A stretch of DNA of 41,690 bases, taken from NCBI GenBank assembly GCA_902564695.1, contig CACFCB010000010.1, positions 1 to 41,690 of the forward strand, in the 5' to 3' direction. Numbering within the stretch: the first letter of the stretch is position 1; each line of letters starts with the position of its first letter. A program made the position numbers and the translations under genes. Source of the stretch: an uncultured Prochlorococcus sp. (GTDB lineage: Bacteria > Cyanobacteriota > Cyanobacteriia > PCC-6307 > Cyanobiaceae). Positions 14,477 through 25,800 of this stretch are shown in pieces. The notes under the pieces are model-generated. The model had not been told where the DNA came from. It saw nothing but the letters and a program-made list of their open reading frames with translations, and did not search any database.

Positions 14477-14510
14477 AAAGAACACTGCATTGGTTTAGAC
14501 AGTGTTCTTT
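14477..14510. terminator. Hairpin terminator between the psaL duplicate and psaB
   Basis: AAAGAACACTG (14477-14487) and CAGTGTTCTTT (14500-14510) are perfect complements around a 12-base loop. A runs on the left flank and T on the right make it bidirectional. It lies 24 bases past the 3' end of psaB and is the likely end of the psaA-psaB transcript. Confidence 0.8.
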
Positions 14511-14533
14511 GATTGGAAGATTTTGTTAGGGAT

Positions 14534-16762
14534 TTATCCGAACTTACCTGAAGTAGATGCGATAACAAATGCTCCAAAGGTTACAAAGTTTCCAACTGTG
14601 AAATGGGTTAAACCAACTAATCGTGCTTGGACAATTGATAATGCAACAGGCTTATCTCTCCAACCAACTAAATTAGCTATTGGAGTTCTTTGATGAGCCC
14701 AAACAAGAGTTTCTATTAGTTCTTGCCAATAACCTCTCCAAGAGATGAGGAACATAAATCCAGTCGCCCAAATGAGATGACCAAATAAGAACATCCAAGC
14801 CCATGGAGATAAAGCATTTACACCAAATGGGTTATACCCATTGATTAGCTGAGAACTATTTAGCCATAGATAATCTCTAAACCAACCCATTAAATAGGTA
14901 CCGGATTCATTGAATTGAGCTGTATTACCCATCCAAATTGCTAGATGTTTCCAATGCCAATAAAATGTAATCCAAGCAATAGTATTTAAGGCCCAGAACA
15001 TTGCTAAATAAGTAGCGTCCCATGACGAACTATCACACGTACCACCACGGCCTGGGCCATCACAAGGGAAAGCAAATCCTAAATCCTTTTTATCTGGAAT
15101 TAGTTTTGTTCCTCTTGCATCAAGAGCACCCTTTATAAGAATCAAAGCAGTTGTATGTAGTCCTAGTGCAATCGCATGATGAACCAAGAAATCTGCAGGT
15201 CCAATTGGTAAGAAATTGGTTAGTGCATCTGGTCTATTGATCATGTCCATCCAGTAGTGATTTCCTGGCATGGAATTCGCAGCTATAGATGCAGAACTTG
15301 ATGCATTTGCTAGCAAAGCATTAAATCCATACATCATTTTTCCACTAGCAGCCTGTGCGAACTGTGCAAATACTGGTTCAATAAGAATTTGCTTTTCAGG
15401 TGTACCAAAGGCTACAACTACATCGTTGTGAACATAAATTCCAAGAGTATGGAAGCCTAGGAGCATTGTTACCCAACTTAAGTGGCTAATTAATGCTTCT
15501 TTGGTACTAAGTATTCGTGCTAGTACATTATCTTTATTCAGCTCTGGATCATAATCTCTGACAAAGAAAATTGCTCCGTGAGAGAACGCACCTACCATCA
15601 AGAACATTGCTATGTATTGATGATGGGTATATAGAGCTGATTGTGTTGTGTAATCCCTTGCAATAAATGCATATGAAGGAAGTGCACCCATATGCTGGGC
15701 AACCAAACTACAAGCTACACCTAAAGAAGCTAGTGCAAGTCCAAGTTGAAAATGGAGTGAATTGTTAACTGTCTCGAATAGTCCATTGTGTTTGATACCG
15801 AAATAACCCTTATGTGGATCTTTTGGGTGACTTGTATTATGGGCTTCAACAATTTCTTTAAGGCTATGGCCAATACCAAAGTTAGTTCTATACATATGGC
15901 CTGCAATTATAAATACAACTCCTATAGCCAAATGATGGTGAGCAATATCGGTTAGCCAAAGTGATTCACTTTGAGGATGAAGTCCACCTAAGAATGTAAA
16001 TATCGCTGTACCAGCTCCTTGAGTAGTTCCAAAAACTGCATCAAGTGAATCAGGGTTTTGAGCATAAGCTCCCCAATTACCAGAGAAGAATGGAGTTAAA
16101 CCTTCTGGATGAGGCATAACAGTTAACCAGTTATCCCAGCCAACATGTATTCCTCTTGATTCAGGGATAGCGACGTGAATTAAGTGACCAGTCCAAGCAA
16201 TACTGCTGAATCCAAAAAGAACAGCTAAGTGATGGTTTAACTGAGATTCTGCATTTTTAAACCATGCTAATGATGGTCTGTATTTAGGCTGAAGATGAAG
16301 CCATCCAGCAAACAATAACCAGCAGACAAGGATGTTCATAAAGATTGCACCCTGGAAAAGCTGCTCATTAGTTCTCATGCCAATTGTGTACCACCAGTGG
16401 TATAAGCCTGAGTAAGCAATATTGACAGGAGAAGTTGCTCCTGCCTGAGTTAGAGCATCAGTAAGACCTTGTCCAAAATGAGGATCCCAAATTGCATGGG
16501 CAATTGGACGAGTATGAGTTGGATCTATAACCCATTGCTCAAAGTTTCCTTGCCAAGCAATGTGAAAAAGATTTCCAGCCACCCAAAGACCGATGATGGC
16601 TAAGTGACCAAAATGAGTAGAGAAGAGTTTTTGATATAACTGTTCCTCTGTCATACCGTCATGACTTTCGAAGTCATGAGCGGTAGCTATGCCGTACCAG
16701 ATTCTTCTGGTTGTAGGGTCTTGAGCAAGACCCTGACTAAAAGATGGAAATTTAGTTGCCAT
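14534..16762 (-). CDS. psaB: Photosystem I P700 apoprotein A2 (PsaB)
   Basis: A 742-residue protein of the usual PsaB length with eleven membrane helices. It forms, with PsaA, the core that binds P700, the electron-transfer chlorophylls, phylloquinones and the F_X 4Fe-4S cluster. [18 protein letters not shown] supplies two of the four F_X cysteines. The start [16 protein letters not shown] and the helices starting [16 protein letters not shown] are typical. It begins 21 bases downstream of psaA and is presumably co-transcribed with it. Confidence 0.98.
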   Translation of the reverse strand: MATKFPSFSQGLAQDPTTRRIWYGIATAHDFESHDGMTEEQLYQKLFSTHFGHLAIIGLWVAGNLFHIAWQGNFEQWVIDPTHTRPIAHAIWDPHFGQGLTDALTQAGATSPVNIAYSGLYHWWYTIGMRTNEQLFQGAIFMNILVCWLLFAGWLHLQPKYRPSLAWFKNAESQLNHHLAVLFGFSSIAWTGHLIHVAIPESRGIHVGWDNWLTVMPHPEGLTPFFSGNWGAYAQNPDSLDAVFGTTQGAGTAIFTFLGGLHPQSESLWLTDIAHHHLAIGVVFIIAGHMYRTNFGIGHSLKEIVEAHNTSHPKDPHKGYFGIKHNGLFETVNNSLHFQLGLALASLGVACSLVAQHMGALPSYAFIARDYTTQSALYTHHQYIAMFLMVGAFSHGAIFFVRDYDPELNKDNVLARILSTKEALISHLSWVTMLLGFHTLGIYVHNDVVVAFGTPEKQILIEPVFAQFAQAASGKMMYGFNALLANASSSASIAANSMPGNHYWMDMINRPDALTNFLPIGPADFLVHHAIALGLHTTALILIKGALDARGTKLIPDKKDLGFAFPCDGPGRGGTCDSSSWDATYLAMFWALNTIAWITFYWHWKHLAIWMGNTAQFNESGTYLMGWFRDYLWLNSSQLINGYNPFGVNALSPWAWMFLFGHLIWATGFMFLISWRGYWQELIETLVWAHQRTPIANLVGWRDKPVALSIVQARLVGLTHFTVGNFVTFGAFVIASTSGKFG

Positions 16763-16783
16763 TTTATAAAAGATCAGAGAGGG

Positions 16784-19090
16784 TCAGCCGAGACCGATTA
16801 AGCGAGCGTGGAAGAAGGCCCAAGTTGTAGCAATTCCTCCTAGAAGGAAATGAGCTGCTCCTACTGCACGACCTTGAGTGATAGATAGAGCTCTTGGTTG
16901 AATAGTAGGTGCCAAGTTAAGTTTATTGTGAGCCCAAATGATTGACTCAAATAATTCTTGCCAGTAACCACGGCCACTGAATAGGAACATAAGACTAAAT
17001 GCCCAAACAAAATGTGCTCCTAAGAACATCAAACCATACATACTTATGGGTTGACCATAACTTGTAAGGACCTGCGATGACTGAGCCCAGAGGAAATCTC
17101 TAAGCCAACCATTAATAGTTATGGAGCTTTGAGCAAAGTTGCCTCCGGTAAGTCCCCATACATCACTTTGCATTTTCCATGAGAAGTGGAAGATAACTAC
17201 TGATAATCCGTTATACATCCAGAACAATCCAAGGAAAACGTGATCCCAAGATGAAACTTGGCATGTACCTCCTCTTCCTGGTCCATCACATGGGAATCTA
17301 AATCCAAGATTCGCTTTATCAGGAATTAGTCTGGAGCTCCTTGCGAATAAAACTCCCTTGAGAAGAATAAGAAGGGTTACGTGGATAGTAAAAGCATGGA
17401 TATGGTGAATCATGAAATCAGCTGTTCCTAGAGGAATAGGAGCGATTCCAATTTTTCCGCCAACTTGGCTTACAGAACCATTGAAAACTTCACTTACTAA
17501 ACCAGGTTGAAGATTTACATTGAAACCATTAAGTGTGGTTTCTCCTGCTGCGGAATGATGGATATTTTGAATCCATTGAGCAAAAACAGGTTGAAGTTGG
17601 ATTCCTGTGTCACTGAACATATCTGCAGGTCTTCCTAAGGCTCGCATTACATCGTTGTGGATATAAAGACCAAAACTATGGAAACCTAAGAACATGCAAG
17701 CCCAATTAAGATGACTAATTAATGCATCTCTTGCTTTCAAAATTCTATCTAGAACATTATCTATATGCATTGCAGGGTCATAGTCTCTAATCATTGCAAT
17801 GCCAGCATGTGCTGCAGCACCAACAATAAACAAACCTCCAATCCACATGTGGTGGGTAAATAAACCTAATACTGTTGGGTAATCAACAGATAAGTATGGA
17901 TAAGGAGGCATCGCATACATGTGATGAGAAATGATAATGCTCAAAGAACCAACCATTGCAAGGTTGATTGCTAATTGTGCATGCCAACTATCCGAAAGGA
18001 ATTCGTAAATTCCTTTATGTCCATTTGGAGCAGGGAAAAGTATTGGGTCTCCTGCGTGGTTATCAACTATTTCTTTAAGGCTATGACCAATACCAAACAT
18101 AGTTCTATATATATGTCCTCCAAATACAGCTAGCACCCCAAAAGCCAAATGATGGTGAGATATGTCTGTCATCCATAGACTTCCAGTTACAGGATTTAAT
18201 CCTCCTTTAAAGGTAAGGAAATCTGTAAATGCCCACCAATTTCCACTGAAGAAGTTTTCAACAGTTCTTCCTGCAAGACCAGGGAAGATCTGACTAGCTA
18301 TTTGTGGATTGCAAAATTCATGAGGAAGAGGCATGTCTGCAATGCTTGCAATTGATACTCCATCAATTACAAGTGGTTTACCTGCATCTATTGCATCCAT
18401 TAATGCTGCAGTAGGAGCACCAATATGAATACAGTGACCTGCCCATGCAATAGAACCTAAACCTATAAGTCCAGCTTGATGATGGTTGAGCATCGATTCA
18501 AGATTTCTGAACCAGTCAAGTTTAGGAGCTGCTTTGTGATAGTGATAAATACCACCATGTAGCATTATTGCTGCCATGAGAAGAGCACCAATAGCAAGAG
18601 CCATTAACTCAGTCTCATTTGTAATTCCCCAGCCTCTCCACATCTGGAAAATTCCTGATGTGATCTGAATGCCGTGATAGTTTGCACCTAAATCAGCGTT
18701 AAGCATTTCTTGGCCAACTATTGGCCAAACAACTTGGGCGCCGGGTTTTACATTGGTAGGATCAGCTAACCAGCCAGAATAATTCGAAAAGCGCGCCCCG
18801 TGAAAGAAGGCAGCGCTCATCCAAATAAAGATGACTGCTAAATGTCCAAAGTGAGCAGAAAAGATTTTTCTACTGGTTTCTTGTAGATCTCCAACATGGG
18901 TATCAAAATCATGCGCATCAGCATGAAGATTCCATATCCAAGTTGTCGTCTTTGGACCCTTCGCAAGGGTCTTGGACCAAAAACCAGGCTTATCAAGCTT
19001 GGAAAAATCTACAGGGATTGCATCAGTTTCGATAGGTTTATCGAGAACTGGTTCTTTTTTTTGTTCTCTTTCTGGTGGGCTAATGGTCAT
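16784..19090 (-). CDS. psaA: Photosystem I P700 apoprotein A1 (PsaA)
   Basis: A 768-residue protein, close to the usual PsaA length, starting at ATG 19088-19090 with AAGGA upstream. It pairs with PsaB to hold P700, A0, A1 and F_X in the thylakoid membrane. [18 protein letters not shown] gives its two F_X cysteine ligands, and numerous His residues in helices ([26 protein letters not shown]) bind chlorophyll. It is first in the psaA-psaB operon and is preceded by a 638-base non-coding region with potential leader structures. Confidence 0.98.
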   Translation of the reverse strand: MTISPPEREQKKEPVLDKPIETDAIPVDFSKLDKPGFWSKTLAKGPKTTTWIWNLHADAHDFDTHVGDLQETSRKIFSAHFGHLAVIFIWMSAAFFHGARFSNYSGWLADPTNVKPGAQVVWPIVGQEMLNADLGANYHGIQITSGIFQMWRGWGITNETELMALAIGALLMAAIMLHGGIYHYHKAAPKLDWFRNLESMLNHHQAGLIGLGSIAWAGHCIHIGAPTAALMDAIDAGKPLVIDGVSIASIADMPLPHEFCNPQIASQIFPGLAGRTVENFFSGNWWAFTDFLTFKGGLNPVTGSLWMTDISHHHLAFGVLAVFGGHIYRTMFGIGHSLKEIVDNHAGDPILFPAPNGHKGIYEFLSDSWHAQLAINLAMVGSLSIIISHHMYAMPPYPYLSVDYPTVLGLFTHHMWIGGLFIVGAAAHAGIAMIRDYDPAMHIDNVLDRILKARDALISHLNWACMFLGFHSFGLYIHNDVMRALGRPADMFSDTGIQLQPVFAQWIQNIHHSAAGETTLNGFNVNLQPGLVSEVFNGSVSQVGGKIGIAPIPLGTADFMIHHIHAFTIHVTLLILLKGVLFARSSRLIPDKANLGFRFPCDGPGRGGTCQVSSWDHVFLGLFWMYNGLSVVIFHFSWKMQSDVWGLTGGNFAQSSITINGWLRDFLWAQSSQVLTSYGQPISMYGLMFLGAHFVWAFSLMFLFSGRGYWQELFESIIWAHNKLNLAPTIQPRALSITQGRAVGAAHFLLGGIATTWAFFHARLIGLG

Positions 19091-19096
19091 CGAGTG

Positions 19097-19110
19097 ATTC
19101 CTTCAGGAAT
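19097..19110 (-). promoter_or_regulatory. psaA: Small hairpin covering the psaA ribosome-binding site
   Basis: In the psaA transcript ATTCC pairs with GGAAT around a TGAA loop, and the second arm contains most of the AAGGA ribosome-binding site. The hairpin ends 6 bases before the start codon. It could lower translation initiation until opened; this is inference from sequence. Confidence 0.35.
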
Positions 19111-19131
19111 GTGATCGAGGTTTTTTTGGGG

Positions 19132-19153
19132 CCTAATCTTGCTAAAGATCAGG
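19132..19153 (-). promoter_or_regulatory. psaA: Stem-loop in the psaA leader
   Basis: In the psaA sense, CCTGATCTT pairs with AAGATTAGG (nine pairs, one G-U) around a TAGC loop, 42 to 63 bases upstream of the start codon. No U-run follows in that direction, so it is not a terminator; it could be a transcript-stabilising or regulatory leader element. Confidence 0.35.
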
Positions 19154-19728
19154 ATTAAATCTTTGGTAAGTAATTCTACTTATGAAGTGGGATTACTTTG
19201 TGAAAGATTTCAGGAATTCAAGACCTACCTTTGAAGTTACTTGAAAACCTATATAAGGGTTATGACATAAGCATAAAGTAGACAGACAGTTACTACGGAA
19301 GCATGTAACAAATGTTCTACACTTTTATTTCTAAGCGGCCATTGAATCAATGGTTTTTCTTAATTAGTAAATCTTTGCCTTTATTTGAGCGAAGGGGAAA
19401 AAGTTATTTAGGTCTAGAGGCTTCACTTCTTGTAGACATTAATTCGTGAAAAATAAGTTATATTAATGCTTTCTTAGCTTTGAAAAGTTTAATTAGAAAA
19501 TAATCGCTAGGTAAAAATACTATAAGATTTCTTGATAAGAGTTTTTTATTGATTTCAAGAAATTTATTTAAAGACTATTTCACGGTTTTTGATGTTTGAT
19601 TTTTACTAAAGCTTTCTTTTAGAGGCTAACTTGTGTAGATAAATAAAAAATTTATTTTATTTCTCGTTCTGGAACAAACATTAATAAAAACTCCAAAAAG
19701 GATTGCATTTGGATTTTCTTTAAGCTCT

Positions 19729-21504
19729 TTGCCTTTGCTTGAGAGATTGCAAGCAAGCAATCATGTAGATCAAATCTTTATATCTAATGGTTCAACTCTT
19801 TCTTCAGAAAAAAAAATTGAATGTTTAGTTGAATCCTCACCAATTGATTTTTTAAAAGATCATTGGAATAACAATAATAAATTAATTTTTTTAGGTTCAA
19901 TCGGAGCTGTAGTAAGGCTCATATCTCCTTTTGTTAGATCTAAAAATAATGATCCAGCAATACTGGTAATGGATTCAAAAGCTAAAAATGTTATTTCTCT
20001 TTTAGGAGGCCATAAGCAAGGAGGAGACGCATTTGCTAATGAGTTGGCAGCTGCTTTAGAGGCAGAGGTAATTTGCACCTCAGATTCATTTACTGAAAGA
20101 AGAATTCCTTTGGATTGTTTTGGTGAAGGATGGGGTTGGTCAAGAGGTGGTGCAGATGTAGATTGGCGAAAATTAATGATTAGACAGTCTAAAGAGCAAA
20201 AAAATATAGTTTTTCAATCAAAAGGTTCAAAATTATGGCAAAAATTAAAAGGTTGTTCCAATTTTTCTTTTTTAGAGAAAAACGATCCAATTTTTTTTGA
20301 AAATATCAACTTATATATTGGTCAAGAAAATTCCAATATATGTTCATGGCATCCACCGACAATAATCATTGGAATTGGCTGTGAGAGAAATACAGATGAA
20401 ATGGTTATTGAAAGAGCAATTGATAAGTCTTTTAATCAAAATGGCTTATCACTTCTTTCAATCTCTGGTTTAGCAACGATTGATAAAAAAAATGATGAAA
20501 TAGGATTATTGAATTTGTCAAAAAAAAATGAATGGCCAATTTATTTTTTTAGTGCCTCTGAACTTTCACAAGTCAACGTGCCAACTCCTTCAAATGTAGT
20601 TTTGAATGAAATGGGAACTGCCTCAGTTGCTGAAGCTGCGGCAATTTTGTTAGGAGGTCAGTCTGGAAGATTAATACAAGAAAAAAAAATCTATTATTCC
20701 AACGAGGATGAGTGTGGTGCCGTAACAATTGCATTGGTCGAGTTATCAATTCCCTTTGCACCTCATAAAGGAGAATTGCATTTAATTGGCAGTGGACCTG
20801 GAGACTTGGAAATGCTTACCTCTGACTCACGTCGAGCTTTAACTAGATGCTCTGCTTGGATAGGTTATACCCCTTACTTAAATTATTTGGATTCAATTCG
20901 CCGTCCTGATCAGGTTCGTATTGATTCTGAATTAACTTTTGAAAAAGATCGATGTCAATACGCTCTTGATCTTGCAAAAGAGGGAGTAAAAGTTGCACTT
21001 ATTTCATCTGGCGATAGTGGAATTTATGGAATGGCAGGATTGGCTCTTGAACTTTGGCTACATGAAAAGATTGATTCAAGGCCTTTATTTCAAGTGCATC
21101 CAGGCATTAGCTCCTTTCAGATGGCTGCTGCAAAACTAGGAGCTCCTTTTATGCATGATTTTTGTTCTATCTCCTTAAGTGATCTTTTGACTCCGTGGGA
21201 TCAGATTGAGAGGAGAATTAAAAGTGCAGCGATAGGTGACTTTGTTATTGCAATATTTAATCCAAAATCAAAAAAACGTGATTGGCAGTTAAAAAAGACA
21301 GTTGATTTGCTAATTGAATTTCGCAAACCCTGCACACCTGTTGCTATCGCTAGAGAGCTTGGGAGGCCAGATGAAAGTATTGAAATTCATACACTCGAAA
21401 CCTTGCCATTTGATCAGGTCGATATGCTTACTATTTTGGTCATTGGCAATAGCCAGAGTGTTATTAAAAACAATAGATTTTTAACTCCAAGAGGCTATTT
21501 CTAA
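19729..21504 (+). CDS. cobJ: CbiG-CobJ fusion, cobalamin (B12) biosynthesis
   Basis: At least 591 residues. The N-terminal ~340 residues resemble CbiG (cobalt-precorrin-5A hydrolase: core with LIFLGSIGAVVRLISPFV and VISLLGGHKQGGDAFANELA, C-terminal piece with IIIGIGCERNTD and LNEMGTASVAEAAAIL). The C-terminal ~245 residues are a CobJ/CbiH precorrin-3B C17-methyltransferase (HLIGSGPGDLEMLTSDSR, LISSGDSGIYGMAGLAL, FVIAIFNPKSKKRDWQL). The fusion joins consecutive steps in corrin ring contraction. The first usual start is TTG 19729, but family-like sequence continues upstream in frame (TPKRIAFGFSLSS, ~19690-19728) to about 19639 without ATG, GTG or TTG, so the true start may be an unusual codon (CTG at 19669 is possible). 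Confidence 0.88.
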   Translation: MPLLERLQASNHVDQIFISNGSTLSSEKKIECLVESSPIDFLKDHWNNNNKLIFLGSIGAVVRLISPFVRSKNNDPAILVMDSKAKNVISLLGGHKQGGDAFANELAAALEAEVICTSDSFTERRIPLDCFGEGWGWSRGGADVDWRKLMIRQSKEQKNIVFQSKGSKLWQKLKGCSNFSFLEKNDPIFFENINLYIGQENSNICSWHPPTIIIGIGCERNTDEMVIERAIDKSFNQNGLSLLSISGLATIDKKNDEIGLLNLSKKNEWPIYFFSASELSQVNVPTPSNVVLNEMGTASVAEAAAILLGGQSGRLIQEKKIYYSNEDECGAVTIALVELSIPFAPHKGELHLIGSGPGDLEMLTSDSRRALTRCSAWIGYTPYLNYLDSIRRPDQVRIDSELTFEKDRCQYALDLAKEGVKVALISSGDSGIYGMAGLALELWLHEKIDSRPLFQVHPGISSFQMAAAKLGAPFMHDFCSISLSDLLTPWDQIERRIKSAAIGDFVIAIFNPKSKKRDWQLKKTVDLLIEFRKPCTPVAIARELGRPDESIEIHTLETLPFDQVDMLTILVIGNSQSVIKNNRFLTPRGYF

Positions 21505-21649
21505 TTCTATTTAATTGTTTTTGATTACTAAGAACCAGAAAATCAAATATTTATTTTTAATCTTATTTTTGTTGTCAAATTGAGAAGAAGTTAAAAAATC
21601 AAGTCAATCTGGAAATTCTTTCTAAAGTTAGTTTGTTATTAAAAGAGCT

Positions 21650-22519
21650 TTGCTTAAACCAGACTGGTTACGTGTTAAGGCACCACAGAAAGAGAGGATT
21701 GGCAATATTGCTGATCTATTAGTTGATTTAAAACTCAATACAGTTTGTCAGGAAGCAAGTTGTCCAAATATTGGAGAATGTTTTGCAGGAGGAACTGCTA
21801 CTTTTTTAATAATGGGACCAGCATGCACTAGGAAATGCCCTTATTGCGATATTTCATTTGATAATTCGAAAAGGCTTTTAGACCCATCAGAACCTGATCG
21901 TTTAGGTGAAGCTGTTTACAGGATGGGCTTAACTCATGTTGTTATAACTTCCGTCAATCGTGATGACTTAGAAGATGGTGGCGCTAGTCAATTTTTGAAA
22001 TGTATTAAGGCTGTTCAAAGCAGATCCCCTTTTACCTCTATTGAAGTTTTAATTCCAGATCTTTGCGGTAATTGGGATGCTTTGAAAGTTATTTTGGATG
22101 CCGCTCCAAATGTACTAAATCATAATATCGAGACTGTTCCCAGGCTATATCCAAGAGTCAGACCTCAAGGAAAATATGAAAGGTCTTTGGAATTATTGAA
22201 AAGAGTTCGTGAAGGTTGGCCAAGAGTGTATACGAAATCTGGCTTAATGGCTGGATTAGGGGAAACAGATGAAGAGATTTTGAGTGTTCTTTCTGATCTC
22301 CATTTAAATAAAGTTGATATAGTAACTATTGGCCAATATTTATCACCAGGACCAAAACATTTACCTGTTAATAGATTTGTATCTCCTTCTCAATTTGATA
22401 GTTATCGTATAGAGGGAGAAAATAAATTAGGATTTTTGCAGGTCATTAGTTCACCATTAACTAGAAGTAGTTATCACGCAGGAGAAGTTAAAAAATTAAT
22501 GATGTCTCATCCAAGATGA
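21650..22519 (+). CDS. lipA: Lipoyl synthase
   Basis: 289 residues from a TTG at 21650 with AAAAGAG just upstream. It is a radical-SAM enzyme that inserts two sulfurs into protein-bound octanoyl groups to make lipoate for pyruvate dehydrogenase and the glycine cleavage system. C33, C38 and C44 ([12 protein letters not shown]) bind the auxiliary cluster; C59, C63 and C66 (CTRKCPYC) bind the SAM cluster; RSSYHAGE near the C-terminus provides the conserved RSSY serine. The length fits LipA. Its last 13 bases overlap the convergent YCII-domain gene. Confidence 0.95.
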   Translation: MLKPDWLRVKAPQKERIGNIADLLVDLKLNTVCQEASCPNIGECFAGGTATFLIMGPACTRKCPYCDISFDNSKRLLDPSEPDRLGEAVYRMGLTHVVITSVNRDDLEDGGASQFLKCIKAVQSRSPFTSIEVLIPDLCGNWDALKVILDAAPNVLNHNIETVPRLYPRVRPQGKYERSLELLKRVREGWPRVYTKSGLMAGLGETDEEILSVLSDLHLNKVDIVTIGQYLSPGPKHLPVNRFVSPSQFDSYRIEGENKLGFLQVISSPLTRSSYHAGEVKKLMMSHPR

Positions 22520-22833
22520 TTTGAAAATTTTGGTTGACTTCCATCAATTGATATCCATTCGTGAAGATCCCAGTTAACTAAATTATTTTTAATCATGGGA
22601 TCATTTTTTATGATCTTTTTTGCTGTTAAATAATCTTTAGCTTCAAGAATTAATAAACCTCCACCACCTGGCATTTCTTTTTCATTTATTAAATATCCGC
22701 TATGTATGAAATGGCCTGATTTACTAATATTATTAACCCATTCTTTATGCATTATTAAGAATTTCTTCCTTTCAATATTTGATAATTTTAAGGTTTTTTC
22801 TTTAAACTTCTCTTTCTTAATAAATATAGGCAT
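22507..22833 (-). CDS. YCII-domain protein
   Basis: 108 residues from ATG 22831-22833 with AGAGAAAAT upstream; an in-frame start at 22875 would overlap gltB and adds an unlike arginine-rich leader. The sequence ([20 protein letters not shown], then [20 protein letters not shown] and [17 protein letters not shown]) has the ferredoxin-like pattern of YCII/YciI proteins, with His in MHKEW and a conserved Asp in NDP. Family members are small dimeric proteins of mostly unknown function. It follows gltB by 10 bases, so probably shares its transcript. Confidence 0.75.
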   Translation of the reverse strand: MPIFIKKEKFKEKTLKLSNIERKKFLIMHKEWVNNISKSGHFIHSGYLINEKEMPGGGGLLILEAKDYLTAKKIIKNDPMIKNNLVNWDLHEWISIDGSQPKFSNHLG

Positions 22834-22843
22834 TATTTTCTCT

Positions 22844-25800
22844 TTATGTTGTCGCTTTCTCAAGCGTTTCCTCAATACCTAATTTATTCTTTTCACTTGG
22901 AGGAACTACAATCTTAAATAACTTTTTCCATGAAGACCAGTTTGAGAGAATCTTTTGCGCTAAAGGACTTTTGGTTTTCTTATGATATTCAATAATTAAG
23001 TCATTTAAGAATTGTTCTTGGTTAGTTTCATTTAGATGATATACCTTAACAATCTCTTTATTCATTCTCAAGTCAAGTTCATTTTTGTTGTCAAGAATAA
23101 AAGCTATGCCTCCTGTCATTCCTGCTCCTATGTTTCTTCCAGTTTTTCCAAGCACAACAACTACTCCTCCAGTCATGTATTCGCAACAATGGTCACCAGC
23201 TCCTTCAATAACAGCATGAGCTCCACTATTACGAACTCCAAAACGTTCACCTGCTATTCCAAGGGCGAATAATTTCCCACCAGTTGCTCCATATAGACAT
23301 GTATTACCAAGTATTACTTGAGTGTTAGATGAGTCATTAATAATTTCGGGGACAATCGTAATGGAACCTCCGTTAATACCTTTTCCTACATAATCATTAG
23401 CTTCTCCTATCAAAGATATATTCATTCCTTTTAATATAAATGCACCAAAACTTTGGCCGGCGGAACCTTTAAATATCAAATTTAAATTCCCATTAAAACC
23501 TTTATTTCCATATTTTTTAGCTATTTCTCCAGAGATTCTTGCACAAACACTTCTATCTGTATTAACAATTGGAATTTCTTTAGTGATCCTTCCCTGAGTT
23601 TGAATTGCATTAGAAACTTCTTCATCTTTCAGTAGGGCATTTTCAAGAACTTCTCCATTGCTATGAGCTTTAATTTCGTGGCTTAACCATGAACGATCTG
23701 TTGAGTTATCTATAGGTTTGAGAAGGCTAGAAAGGTCAACCTCTTTTGTTTTTGTTAAGTCTAGATTTCGTGGAATTAATAGATCTGTTCTTCCAATAAG
23801 ATCCTCGACTTTTGCTACTCCAACTTGACTCATCAATTGTCTGACTTCCTCAGCTACGAAGATAAAAAAGTTAACGACATGTTCTGGTAATCCAGGGAAT
23901 CTTTTTCTTAAGCCTTCTTGCTGAGTTGCTACACCGACTGGACATTTGTTTGTATGGCAAATCCTCGCCATTATGCAACCTTCGGCAATCATTGCGATTG
24001 TTCCAAAACCATATTCTTCTGCTCCAAGTAAAGCTGCAATCAGCACATCCCACCCAGTCTTTAGACCTCCATCTGCTCTTAATAAAACCCTTTCGCGAAG
24101 ACCATTTTCTAATAAAGAGCGATGAACTTCCGTTAATCCAAGTTCCCATGGCAAACCAGCATGTTTGATTGAACTAAGTGGAGATGCACCCGTCCCTCCA
24201 TCATGTCCTGAAATTTGGATGACATCAGCATTGGCTTTGGCTACTCCCCCTGCAATTGTGCCAATACCTATCTCAGCCACTAATTTCACACTGACTTTTG
24301 CGGTTGGATTTATTTGATGTAGGTCATGAATAAGTTGGGCAAGATCTTCTATGGAATAGATATCATGATGAGGAGGAGGAGAAATAAGAGCTACTCCTGG
24401 CTTGCTATTACGAAGCTTTGCTATATATTCATCAACCTTTGTCCCAGGCAATTGTCCTCCTTCTCCAGGCTTTGCACCTTGAGCTACTTTGATTTCTAAT
24501 TGCTTGCCGCTAGTTAAATATTCAGGGGTTACACCAAATCGGCCAGACGCAATTTGTTTAATTGCAGAACATGCTGTATCTCCATTTAAAAGTCCTTTGA
24601 GATTAGGTAATGTTTTTGATTGATTATTTTCATCAACATCCTCGAGGACATTAAATCTCGCAGGATCCTCTCCTCCTTCACCACTATTACTTTTGCCTCC
24701 AATCCTATTCATTGCTATTGCAAGAACTTCATGAGCTTCCCTAGAGAGGGCACCTAGACTCATTCCCCCGGTGCAAAATCTTTGACAAATACTCTCAACA
24801 CTTTCTATTTGATCAATGGGTAAAGGCTTGGTAGCTGTTTTAAATGTAAGGAGATCTCTGAGGGTCGTAGCGGGACGACTTTCTAAAAGTTGTTGATAAG
24901 TTTTGAAGTGGTCATATCCAGGCCCAGCTTTCACTGCAGCATGAAGGATTTTCGACATTTCTGGATTATTTAAATGAAATTCTCCACTATTTCGATATTG
25001 AACAAATCCATTAAAATCAAGTTTTTTTTGCTCTAGTTCTGGGAAAGCTTTTTTATGAAATGAAACTGTCTCGATTGATAATTCGCTTAACGTTAGTCCT
25101 GCTATGCGACTTGTTGTTCCCTTGAAAGCTAAATCAATTAAATCTGCACCGATACCTACAGCTTCAAAGATTTGTGCTCCGTGATAACTTGCTAAAACTG
25201 AGATTCCTATCTTCGAAAGTATTTTTCTTAATCCATCTTCCATTGCTTTCTTAACATTATCTTGAGCAATCTCTATAGATAAATTATATAGCTTCCCATC
25301 GGAAATAAGTTTTTGAGTTTTAGGTAATTGCCACCAATGGCGAGTAGTTTCCCATGTCAACCAAGGACAAATTGCACTTGCTCCAAATCCAATCAGACAG
25401 GCTATATGATGTGTACTCCAGCATTGAGCTGTATCTATAATTAGCGAGGTTTTTAGTCTTAGTCCTTTTCTAAGTAAGTGATGATGAACTGCACCAACAG
25501 CAAGAAGAGGGGGGATGTAGGAGTTTTCTCGATTAATATCTCTATCCGAAAGGATTAGTATTTCTCCACCATTAATTACACTGCTTTCTGCTTCTTGGCA
25601 TAGATTTTTGAGACCTTTTTCAAGATTAATTTTATCATCATTAATAGGAATTAAGGTCGATATTTGCTTGCATGAAAGGTCTGATTTTGTTATTGAAGTT
25701 AATTCTTTTTCATTAATTATTGGTGATTTAATATGAATTAGTCTTGCAGACTCTGCGTTAGGCTTTAAGGGTGCTTTTCTAACCCCAAGATTCATCTCTA

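Larger units (their letters stand above)
19091..19728. other. psaA leader and divergent spacer
   Basis: No gene is seen in this 638-base stretch, which must hold the psaA promoter (minus) and the promoter of the CbiG-CobJ gene (plus). The CbiG-CobJ frame is open on the plus strand from 19639, so coding may begin inside it. Two hairpins are visible close to psaA (see the two entries below). Confidence 0.6.

Noticed and set aside
14502-14693. Plus-strand 63-codon frame opposite the psaB 3' end
   Set aside because: It lies antisense to conserved psaB coding sequence and shows no family resemblance.
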